64,000 nucleotides of DNA, from positions 13,955,001 through 14,019,000 of the forward strand of contig OU612066.1 of assembly GCA_914767715.1 (NCBI GenBank), read 5' to 3'. The notes under the pieces were generated by a model that was not told where the DNA came from, ran no database searches, and saw only the letters and a program-made list of their open reading frames with translations. Both the position numbers and the translations under genes were made by a program. Of this stretch, positions 1-10,200 are shown piece by piece. This DNA is from Membranipora membranacea (taxonomy: Eukaryota > Bryozoa > Gymnolaemata > Cheilostomatida > Membraniporidae). Position 1 is the first letter of the stretch. Each line of letters starts with the position of its first letter.

Positions 1-231
1 GGCTTTTCGTTCTCCGTCAGCGTCCGTTTTAATTAGGGCCACTTTTGCTATAAAAAAACATGCCAAATGGCAGCATCGAAAATGTAAATCTCTGTCGGAT
101 TCTTATCAAAGTCCGACCAGTTCAAACTCTTATGGCCCTCATTCAACACGCCGAATATTGGAATCCTCGGATTAACAGGGGGGTAACAACGCTGACTTGA
201 AAATCCAAAAATTATACCAAGGGAGGGTATC
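1..231 (+). repeat. Truncated left-edge monomer, type T9
   Basis: This is the 3' two-thirds of a monomer cut by the window edge. It carries the T9 markers AAATGGCAGCATCG, CTGTCGGATTC, AAAGTCCGACC and TTATGGCCCTC, shared with the monomers at 4260, 9962 and 16333. It differs slightly from them (AAAATGTAAATC, AACTCTTATGG, GGGGTAACAACG). Confidence 0.9.
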
Positions 232-1574
232 ATGCTTTTTTTTCGGCCAGATCAAAAAATAGATTTGCTTCTAACTAACCTAATAAGGAGGAGCAACTCC
301 TGCTCATCTCGAATCTGCAGACCGTTTTGCTCTGCGGCTTTTCGTTCTCCGTCAGCATCCGTTTTAATTAGGGCCACTTTTGCTATAAAAAAACATGCCA
401 AACGGCAGCATCGAAAAATTAAATCTCTGTTGGATTCTTATCAAACTCCGACCAGTTCAAGCTCTTATTGCTCTCATTCAACACGCCGAATATTGGAATC
501 CTCGGATTAACAGGGGGCTTACATCGCTGACTTGAAACTCCAAAATCTATACCAAGGGAGGGTATCATGCTTTTTTTTCGGCCAGATCAAAAAATAGATT
601 TGCTTCTAACTAACATCATAAGGAGGAGCAACTCCTGCTCATCTCGAATCTGCAGACCGTTTTGCTCTGCGGCTTTTCGTTCTCCGTCAGCATCCGTTTT
701 AATTAGGGCCACTTTTGCTATAAAAAAACATGCCAAACGGCAGCATCGAAAAATTAAATCTCTGTTGGATTCTTATCAAACTCCGACCAGTTCAAGCTCT
801 TATTGCTCTCATTCAACACGCCGAATATTGGAATCCTCGGATTAACAGGGGGCTTACATCGCTGACTTGAAACTCCAAAATCTATACCAAGGGAGGGTAT
901 CATGCTTTTTTTTCGGCCAGATCAAAAAATAGATTTGCTTCTAACTAACATCATAAGGAGGAGCAACTCCTGCTCATCTCGAATCTGCAGACCGTTTGGC
1001 TCTGCGGCTTTTCGTTCTCCGTCAGCGTCCGTTTCAATTAGGGCCACTTCTGCTATAAAAAAAACATGCCAAACGGCATCATTCAAAAATTGAATCTCTG
1101 TTGGATTCTTATCAAACTCCGACCAGTTCAAGCTCTTATTGCCCTCATTCAACACGCCGAATATTGGAATCCTCGGATTAACAGGGGGGTCACAACGCTG
1201 ACTTGAAAATCAAAAAATTATACCAAGGGAGGGTATCATGCTTTTTTTTCGGCCAGATCAAAAAATAGATTTGCTTCTAACTAACCTCATAAGGAGGAGC
1301 AACTCCTGCTTATTTCGAATCTGCAGACCGTTTGGCTCTGCGGCTTTTCGTTCTCCGTCAGCGTCCGTTTTAATTAGGGCCACTTTTGCTATAAAAAAAC
1401 ATGCCAAACGGCAGCATCGAAAAATTTAAAATATCTGTTGGATTCTTATCAAACTCCGACCAGTTCAAGCTCTTATTGCCCTCATTCAACACAACGAATA
1501 TTGGAATCCTTGGATTAACAGGGGGGTCACAACGCTGACTTGAAAATCCAAAAATTATACCAAGGGAGGGTATC
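232..1574 (+). repeat. Four-monomer partial HOR copy (T10-like and U-type)
   Basis: The monomers start at 232, 567, 902 and 1238. Those at 232 and 567 are nearly identical to each other and to T10 (4595): both have TTTTGCTCTGCGG, TCAGCATCC and the rare ends TTATTGCTCTC and GGGGGCTTACATCG. This indicates local single-monomer duplication. The monomer at 902 is T11-like (ACATCATAAGG, eight-A run, GGCATCATT) and ends GAAAATCAAAAAATT. The monomer at 1238 has AAATTTAAAATATCTG and ends CACAACGAATATTGG with CCTTGG, an end otherwise typical of T20. The 567-902-1238 order reappears at 16668-17003-17339 and at 20356-20691-21027, where I call these types U1, U2 and U3. Confidence 0.85.
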
Positions 1575-1738
1575 ATGCTATTTTTTCAGCCAGATCAAAA
1601 TATAGATTTGCTTCTAACTAACCTCATAAGGAGGAGCAACTCCTGCTTATCTCGAATCTGCAGACCGTTTGGCTCTGCGGCTTTTCGTTCTCCGTCAGCG
1701 TCCGTTTTAATTAGGGCCACTTTTGCTATAAAAAAAAC

Positions 1739-1752
1739 ATGCCAAACGGCAT
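1739..1752 (+). other. Short dyad ATGCC-AAAC-GGCAT, T1 form
   Basis: There is a perfect 5-bp inverted repeat with a 4-nt loop just after the A run. Most monomers read ATGCCAAACGGCAG, with only 4 bp of perfect stem. The 5-bp form occurs in the types with an eight- or nine-A run (T1, T6, T7, T11, T12, U2, V1), so the two variants travel together. Confidence 0.6.
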
Positions 1753-4700
1753 CATCGAAAAATTAAATCTCTGTTGGATTCTTGTCAAACTCCGACCAGT
1801 TCAAGCTCTTATTGCCCTCATTCAACACGCCGAATATTGGAATCCTCGGATTAACAGGGGGGTCACAACGCTGACTTGAAAATCCAAAAATTATACCAAG
1901 GGAGGGTATCATGCTTTTTTTTCGGCCAGATCAAAAAATAGATTTGCTTCTAACTGACCTCATAAGGAGGAGCAACTCCTGCTCATCTCGAATCTGCAGA
2001 CCGTTTGGCTCTGCGGCTTTTCGTTCTCCGTCAGCGTCCGCTTTAATTAGGGCCACTTTTGCTATAAAAAAACATGCCAAACGGCAGCATCGAAAAATTT
2101 AATCTCTGTTGGATTCTTATCAAACTTCGACCAGTTCAAGCTCTTATTGCCCTCATTCAACACGCCGAATATTGGAATCCTCTGATAAACAGGGGGGTCA
2201 CAACGCTGACTTGAAAATCCAAAAATCATACCAAGGGAGAGTATCATGCTTTTTTTTCGGCCAGATCAAAAAATAGATCTACTTCTAACTAACCTCATAA
2301 GGAGGAGCAAATCCTGCTCCTCTTGAATCTGCAGACCGTTTGGCTCTGCGGCTTTTTATTCTCCGTCAGCGTCCGTTTTAATTAGGGCCACTTTTGCTAT
2401 AAAAAAACATGCCAAACGGCAGCATCGAAAAATTAAATCTCTGTTGGATTCTTATCAAACTCCGACCAGTTCAAGCTCTTATTGCCCTCATTCAACACGC
2501 CGAATATTGGAATCATCGGATTATCAGGGGGGTCACAACGCTGACTTGAAAATCCAAAAATTATACCAAGGGAGGGTATCATGCTTTTTTTTCGGCCAGA
2601 TCAAAAAATAGATTTGCTTCTAACTAACCACAAAAGGAGGAGCAACTCCTGCTCATCTCGAATCTGCAGACCGTTTGGCCCGGCGGCTTTTCGTTCTCCG
2701 ACGGCGTCCGTTTTAATTAGGGCCACTTTTGCTATAAAAAAACTTGCCAAACGGCAGCATCGAAAAATTAAATCTCTGTTGGATTCTTATCAAACTCCGA
2801 CCAGTTCAAGCTCTTATTGCCCTCATTCAACACGCCGAATATTGGAATCCTCGGATTAACAGGGGGGTCACAACGCTGACTTGAAAATCCAAAAATTATA
2901 CCAAGGGAGGGTATCATGCTTTTTTTTCGGCCAGATCAAAAAATAGATTTGCTTCTAACTAACCTCATAAGGAGGAGCAACTCCTGCTTATCTCGAATCT
3001 GCAGACCGTTTGGCTCTGCGGCTTTTTGTTCTCCGTCAGCGTCCGTTTTAATTAGGGCCACTTTTGCTATAAAAAAACATGCCAAACGGCAGCATCGAAA
3101 AGTTAAATCTCTGTTGGATTCTTATCAAACTCCGACCAGTTCAAGCTCTTATTGCCCTCATTGAACACGCCGAATATTGGAATCCTCGGATTAACAGGGG
3201 GGTCACATCGCTGACTTGAAACTCCAAAAATTATACCAAGGGAGGGTATCATGCTTTTTTTTCGGCCAGATCAAAAAATAGATTTGCTTCTAACTAACAT
3301 CATAAAGAGGAGCAACTCCTGCTCATCTCGAATCTGCAGGCCCTTTGGCTCTGCGGTTTTTTCGTTCTCCGTCAGCGTCCGTTTTAATTAGGGCCACTTT
3401 TGCTATAAAAAAAACATGCCAAACGGCATCATCGAAAAATTGAATCTCTGTTGGATTCTTATCAAACTCCGACCAGTTCAAGCTCTTATTGCCCTCATTC
3501 AACACGCCGAATATTGGAATCCTCGGATTAACAGGGGGGTCACAACGCTGACTTGAAAATCCAAAAATTATACCAAGGGAGGGTATCATGCTTTTTTTTC
3601 AGCCAGATCAAAATATAGATTTGCTTCTAACTAACCTCATAAGGAGGAGCAACTCCTGCTTATCTCGAATCTGCAGACCGTTTGGCTCTGCGGCTTTTCG
3701 TTCTCCGTCAGCGTCCGTTTTAATTAGGGCCACTTTTGCTATAAAAAAAACATGCCAAACGGCATCATCGAAAATTTAAATCTCTGTTGGATTCTTATCA
3801 AACTCCGACCAGTTCAAGCTCTTATTGCCCTCATTCAACACGCCGAATATTGGAATCCTCGGATTAACAGGGGGGTCACAACGCTGACTTGAAAATCCAA
3901 AATTTATACCAAGGGAGGGTATCATGCTTTTTTTTCGGCCAGATCAAAAAAATAGATTTGCTTCTAACTAACCTCATAAGGAGGAGCAACTCCTGCTCAT
4001 CTCGAATCTGCAGACCGTTTGGCTCTGCGGCTTTTCGTTTTCCGTCAGCGTCCGTTTTAATTAGGGCCACGTTTGCTATAAAAAAACATGCCAAACGGCA
4101 GCATCGAAAAATTATATCTCTGTTGGATTCTTATCAAACTCCGACCAGTTCAAGCTCTTATTGCCCTCATTCAACACGCCGAATATTGGAATCCTCGGAT
4201 TAACAGGGGGGTCACAACGCTGACTTGAAAATCCAAAAATTATACCAAGGGAGGGTATCATGCTTTTTTTTCGGCCAGATCAAAAAATAGATTTGCTTCT
4301 AACTAACCACAAAAGGAGGAGCAACTCTTGCTCATCTCGAATCTGCAGACCGTTTGGCCCGGCGGCTTTTCGTTCTCCGACGGCGTCCGTTTTAATTAGG
4401 GCCACTTTTGCTATAAAAAAACATGCCAAATGGCAGCATCGAAAAAGTAAATCTCTGTCGGATTCTTATCAAAGTCCGACCAGTTCAAGCTCTTATGGCC
4501 CTCATTCAACACGCCGAATATTGGAATCCTCGGATTAACAGGGGGGTCATAACGCTGACTTGAAAATCCAAAAATTATACCAAGGGAGGGTATCATGCTT
4601 TTTTTTCGGCCAGATCAAAAAATAGATTTGCTTCTAACTAACCTCATAAGGAGGAGCAACTCCTGCTCATCTCGAATCTGCAGACCGTTTTGCTCTGCGG

Positions 4701-5601
4701 CTTTTCGTTCTCCGTCAGCATCCGTTTTAATTAGGGCCACTTTTGCTATAAAAAAACATGCCAAACGGCAGCATCGAAAAATTAAATCTCTGTTGGATTC
4801 TTATCAAACTCCGACCGGTTCAAGCTCTTATTGCCCTCATTCAACACGCCGAATATTGGAATCCTCGGATTAACAGGGGGGTCACATCGCTGACTTGAAA
4901 CTCCAAAAATTATACCAAGGGAGGGTATCATGCTTTTTTTTCGGCCAGATCAAAAAATAGATTTGCTTCTAACTAACATCATAAGGAGGAGCAACTCCTG
5001 CTCATCTCGAATCTGCAGGCCGTTTGGCTCTGCGGTTTTTCGTTCTCCGTCAGCGTCCGTTTTAATTAGGGCCACTTTTGCTATAAAAAAAACATGCCAA
5101 ACGGCATCATCGAAAAATTGAATCTCTGTTGGATTCTTATCAAACTCCGACCAGTTCAAGCTCTTATTGCCCTCATTCAACACGCCGAATATTAGAATCC
5201 TCGGATTAACAGGGGGGTCACAACGCTGACATGAAAATCCAAAAATTATACCAAGGGAGGGTATCATGCTTTTTTTTCAGCCAGATCAAAATATAGATTT
5301 GCTTCTAACTAACCTCATAAGGTGGAGCAACTCCTGCTCATCTCGAATCTGCAGACCGTTTGGCTCTGCGGCTTTTCGTTCTCCGTCAGCGTCCGTTTTA
5401 ATTAGGGCCACTTTTGCTATAAAAAAAACATGCCAAACGGCATCATCGAAAAATTAAATCTCTGTTGGATTCTTGTCAAACTCCGACCAGTTCAAGCTCT
5501 TATTGCCCTCATTCAACACGCCGAATATTGGAATCCTCAGATAAACAGGGGGGTCACAACGCTGACTTGAAAATCCAAAAATTATACCAAGGGAGAGTAT
5601 C

Positions 5602-5936
5602 ATGCTTTTTTTTCGGCCAGATCAAAAAATAGATCTACTTCTAACTAACCTCATAAGGAGGAGCAACTCCTGCTCCTCTTGAATCTGCAGACCGTTTGGC
5701 TCTGCGGCTTTTCATTCTCCGTCAGCGTCCGTTTTAATTAGGGCCACTTTTGCTATAAAAAAACATGCCAAACGGCAGCATCGAAAAATTAAATCTCTGT
5801 TGGATTCTTATCAAACTCCGACCAGTTCAAGCTCTTATTGCCCTCATTCAACACGCCGAATATTGGAATCCTCGGATTAACAGGGGGGTCACAACGCTGA
5901 ATTGAAAATCCAAAAATTATACCAAGGGAGGGTATC
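5602..5936 (+). repeat. Representative monomer (type T13) with internal motif map
   Basis: I use this monomer to locate the recurring motifs. The T run follows the ATG at 5602. A BglII site AGATCT at 5631-5636 marks the T3, T13, V6, V9, W1 and W2 types. A dyad lies at 5658-5678. PstI CTGCAG at 5685-5690 is present in nearly all monomers. TAATTA lies near 5735, and TATAAAAAAA near 5754, in the centre of the monomer. A second dyad, AATCC-TC-GGATT, lies at 5867-5878. The G-rich end has GGGGGG and then GGGAGAG (GGGAGGG in most types) just before the next ATG. This type has TTGAATC in place of TCGAATC, which puts a TGA in the otherwise open forward frame. Confidence 0.85.
5658..5678 (+). other. 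Perfect 8-bp dyad (hairpin-capable), T13 form
   Basis: GAGGAGCA at 5658-5665 and TGCTCCTC at 5671-5678 are perfect inverted repeats around the 5-nt loop ACTCC. The common monomer form has TGCTCATC as its right arm, so only the inner 5 bp (GAGCA/TGCTC) pair without mismatch; an alternative stem AGGAG-CAA-CTCCT is also available. The perfect 8-bp form is restricted to the types with CTCCTC (T3, T13, V6, V9, W1, W2, W10). Function is unknown. Confidence 0.7.
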
Positions 5937-6941
5937 ATGCTTTTTTTTCAGCCAGATCAAAAAATAGATTTGCTTCTAACTAACCTCATAAGGAGGAGCA
6001 ACTCCTGCTCATCTCGAATCTGCAGACCGTTTTGCTCTGCGGCTTTTCGTTCTCCGTCAGCGTCTGTTTCAATTAGGGCCACTTTTGCTATAAAAAAACA
6101 TGCCAAACGGCAGCATCGAAAAATTAAATCTCTGTTGGATTCTTATCAAACTCCGACCAGTTCAAGCTCTTATTGCCCTCATTCAACACGCAGAATATTG
6201 GAATCCTCGGATTAACAGGGGGGTCACAACGCTGAATTGAAAATCCAAAAAATATACCAAGGGAGGGTATCATGCTTTTTTTTCGACCGGATCAAAAAAT
6301 AGATTTGCTTCTAACTAACCTCATAAGGAGGAGCAACTCCTGCTCATCTCGAATCTGCAGACCGTTTGGCTCTGCGGCTTTTCGTTCTCCGTCAGCGTCC
6401 GTTTTAATTAGGGCCACTTTTGCAATAAAAAAACATGCCAAACGGCAGCATCGAAAAATTAAATCTCTGTTGGATTCTTATCAAACTCCTACCAGTTCAA
6501 GCTCTTATTGCCCTCATTCAACACGCCGAATATTGGAATCCTCAGATTAACAGGGGGGTCACAGCGCTGACTTGAAAATCCAAAAATGAAAGCAAGGGAG
6601 GGTATCATGCTTCTTTTTCGGCCAGATCAAAAAATAGATTTGCTTCTAACTAACCTCATAAGGAGGAGCAACTCCTGCTCATCTCGAATCTGCAGACCGT
6701 TTGGCTCTGCGGCTTTTCGTTCTCCGTCAGCGTCCGTTTTAATTAGGGCCACTTTTGCAATAAAAAAACATGCCAAACGGCAGCATCGAAAAATTAAATC
6801 TCTGTTGGATTCTTATCAAACTCCTACCAGTTCAAGCTCTTATTGCCCTCATTCAACACGCCGAATATTGGAATCCTCGGATTAACAGGGGGGTCACAAC
6901 GCTGACTTGAAAATCCAAAAATTATACCAAGGGAGGGTATC

Positions 6942-7276
6942 ATGCTTTTTTTTCGGCCAGATCAAAAAATAGATTTGCTTCTAACTAGCCTCATAAGGAG
7001 GGGCAACTCCTGCTCATCTCGAATCTGCAGACCGTTTTGCTCTGCGGCTTTTTTTTCTCCGTCAGCGTCCGTTTTAATTAGGGCCACTTTGGCTATAAAA
7101 AAACATGCCAAACGGCAGCATCGAAAAATTAAATCTCTGATGGATTCTTATCAAACTCCGACCAGTTCAAGCTCTTATTGCCCTCATTCAACACAACGAA
7201 TATTGGAATCCTTGGATTAACAGGGGGGTCACAACGCTGACTTGAAAATCCAAAAATTATACCAAGGGAGGGTATC
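6942..7276 (+). repeat. Chimeric monomer T18/T20 (exchange junction)
   Basis: The monomer is T18 through CTCTGATGGATTC (about 7144), then carries the T20 end CACAACGAAT and CCTTGG. The normal T18 at 12644, 26388 and 31412 has CACGCAGAAT and CCTCGG. The following monomer is T1, the normal successor of T20. The exchange lies in about 7144-7192 and removed two monomer lengths, turning a 19-monomer unit into the 17-monomer unit. Confidence 0.87.
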
Positions 7277-10200
7277 ATGCTATTTTTTCAGCCAGATCAA
7301 AATATAGATTTGCTTCTAACTAACCTCATAAGGAGGAGCAACTCCTGCTTATCTCGAATCTGCAGACCGTTTGGCTCTGCGGCTTTTCGTTCTCCGTCAG
7401 CGTCCGTTTTAATTAGGGCCACTTTTGCTATAAAAAAAACATGCCAAACGGCATCATCGAAAAATTAAATCTCTGTTGGATTCTTGTCAAACTCCGACCA
7501 GTTCAAGCTCTTATTGCCCTCATTCAACACGCCGAATATTGGAATCCTCGGATTAACAGGGGGGTCACAACGCTGACTTGAAAATCCAAAAATTATACCA
7601 AGGGAGGGTATCATGCTTTTTTTTCGGCCAGATCAAAAAATAGATTTGCTTCTAACTGACCTCATAAGGAGGAGCAACTCCTGCTCATCTCGAATCTGCA
7701 GACCGTTTGGCTCTGCGGCTTTTCGTTCTCCGTCAGCGTCCGCTTTAATTAGGGCCACTTTTGCTATAAAAAAATATGCCAAACGGCAGCATCGAAAAAT
7801 TTAATCTCTGTTGGATTCTTATCAAACTTCGACCAGTTCAAGCTCTTATTGCCCTCATTCAACACGCCGAATATTGGAATCCTCTGATAAACAGGGGGGT
7901 CACAACGCTGACTTGAAAATCCAAAAATCATACCAAGGGAGAGTATCATGCTTTTTTTTCGGCCAGATCAAAAAATAGATCTACTTCTAACTAACCTCAT
8001 AAGGAGGAGCAAATCCTGCTCCTCTTGAATCTGCAGACCGTTTGGCTCTGCGGCTTTTTATTCTCCGTCAGCGTCCGTTTTAATTAGGGCCACTTTTGCT
8101 ATAAAAAAACATGCCAAACGGCAGCATCGAAAAATTAAATCTCTGTTGGATTCTTATCAAACTCCGACCAGTTCAAGCTCTTATTGCCCTCATTCAACAC
8201 GCCGAATATTGGAATCATCGGATTATCAGGGGGGTCACAACGCTGACTTGAAAATCCAAAAATTATACCAAGGGAGGGTATCATGCTTTTTTTTCGGCCA
8301 GATCAAAAAATAGATTTGCTTCTAACTAACCACAAAAGGAGGAGCAACTCCTGCTCATCTCGAATCTGCAGACCGTTTGGCCCGGCGGCTTTTCGTTCTC
8401 CGACGGCGTCCGTTTTAATTAGGGCCACTTTTGCTATAAAAAAACTTGCCAAACGGCAGCATCGAAAAATTAAATCTCTGTTGGATTCTTATCAAACTCC
8501 GACCAGTTCAAGCTCTTATTGCCCTCATTCAACACGCCGAATATTGGAATCCTCGGATTAACAGGGGGGTCACAACGCTGACTTGAAAATCCAAAAATTA
8601 TACCAAGGGAGGGTATCATGCTTTTTTTTCGGCCAGATCAAAAAATAGATTTGCTTCTAACTAACCTCATAAGGAGGAGCAACTCCTGCTTATCTCGAAT
8701 CTGCAGACCGTTTGGCTCTGCGGCTTTTTGTTCTCCGTCAGCGTCCGTTTTAATTAGGGCCACTTTTGCTATAAAAAAACATGCCAAACGGCAGCATCGA
8801 AAAGTTAAATCTCTGTTGGATTCTTATCAAACTCCGACCAGTTCAAGCTCTTATTGCCCTCATTGAACACGCCGAATATTGGAATCCTCGGATTAACAGG
8901 GGGGTCACATCGCTGACTTGAAACTCCAAAAATTATACCAAGGGAGGGTATCATGCTTTTTTTTCGGCCAGATCAAAAAATAGATTTGCTTCTAACTAAC
9001 ATCATAAAGAGGAGCAACTCCTGCTCATCTCGAATCTGCAGGCCCTTTGGCTCTGCGGTTTTTTCGTTCTCCGTCAGCGTCCGTTTTAATTAGGGCCACT
9101 TTTGCTATAAAAAAAACATGCCAAACGGCATCATCGAAAAATTGAATCTCTGTTGGATTCTTATCAAACTCCGACCAGTTCAAGCTCTTATTGCCCTCAT
9201 TCAACACGCCGAATATTGGAATCCTCGGATTAACAGGGGGGTCACAACGCTGACTTGAAAATCCAAAAATTATACCAAGGGAGGGTATCATGCTTTTTTT
9301 TCAGCCAGATCAAAATATAGATTTGCTTCTAACTAACCTCATAAGGAGGAGCAACTCCTGCTTATCTCGAATCTGCAGACCGTTTGGCTCTGCGGCTTTT
9401 CGTTCTCCGTCAGCGTCCGTTTTAATTAGGGCCACTTTTGCTATAAAAAAAACATGCCAAACGGCATCATCGAAAATTTAAATCTCTGTTGGATTCTTAT
9501 CAAACTCCGACCAGTTCAAGCTCTTATTGCCCTCATTCAACACGCCGAATGTTGGAATCCTCGGATTAACAGGGGGGTCACAACGCTGACTTGAAAATCC
9601 AAAATTTATACCAAGGGAGGGTATCATGCTTTTTTTTCGGCCAGATCAAAAAAATAGATTTGCTTCTAACTAACCTCATAAGGAGGAGCAACTCCTGCTC
9701 ATCTCGAATCTGCAGACCGTTTGGCTCTGCGGCTTTTCGTTTTCCGTCAGCGTCCGTTTTAATTAGGGCCACGTTTGCTATAAAAAAACATGCCAAACGG
9801 CAGCATCGAAAAATTATATCTCTGTTGGATTCTTATCAAACTCCGACCAGTTCAAGCTCTTATTGCCCTCATTCAACACGCCGAATATTGGAATCCTCGG
9901 ATTAACAGGGGGGTCACAACGCTGACTTGAAAATCCAAAAATTATACCAAGGGAGGGTATCATGCTTTTTTTTCGGCCAGATCAAAAAATAGATTTGCTT
10001 CTAACTAACCACAAAAGGAGGAGCAACTCTTGCTCATCTCGAATCTGCAGACCGTTTGGCCCGGCGGCTTTTCGTTCTCCGACGGCGTCCGTTTTAATTA
10101 GGGCCACTTTTGCTATAAAAAAACATGCCAAATGGCAGCATCGAAAAAGTAAATCTCTGTCGGATTCTTATCAAAGTCCGACCAGTTCAAGCTCTTATGG

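Larger units (their letters stand above)
1575..7276 (+). repeat. HOR copy A: 17 monomers (T1-T16, T18), 5,702 bp
   Basis: The monomer starts are 1575 T1, 1911 T2, 2246 T3, 2581 T4, 2916 T5, 3251 T6, 3588 T7, 3924 T8, 4260 T9, 4595 T10, 4930 T11, 5266 T12, 5602 T13, 5937 T14, 6272 T15, 6607 T16 and 6942 T18. Typical markers are: T1 CAGCCAGATCAAAATATAG with an eight-A run; T2 CTAACTGACCTC; T3 and T13 AGATCTAC with CTCCTCTTGAATC; T4 and T9 ACCACAAAAGG with GGCCCGGCGG; T15 and T16 TTGCAATAAAA with CTCCTACCAG. The whole block recurs 5,702 bp downstream. Relative to the inferred 20-type order it lacks T17, T19 and T20. Monomer 6942 starts as T18 but ends like T20, so T19 and most of T20 were removed by one exchange inside it. 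Confidence 0.93.

Noticed and set aside
232-510. A 92-codon forward open frame (starting MLFFRPDQKIDLLL) in many monomers, with GGGAGGG just upstream of the ATG like a ribosome-binding site; it could be read as a large tandem gene family.
   Set aside because: The monomer is 335 bp, not a multiple of three. Whole subfamilies are frameshifted by the A run (63-codon versions), and T3, T13, V9 and others have a TGA in the middle. The frame stays open in related copies simply because they are near-identical. No known domain is recognisable. A codon-position substitution test would be decisive.
4950-5267. Reverse-strand open frames of 61-117 codons spanning monomer borders.
   Set aside because: They overlap the forward frame, vary in length with each indel and have no recognisable domain. 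They are by-products of the repeat.
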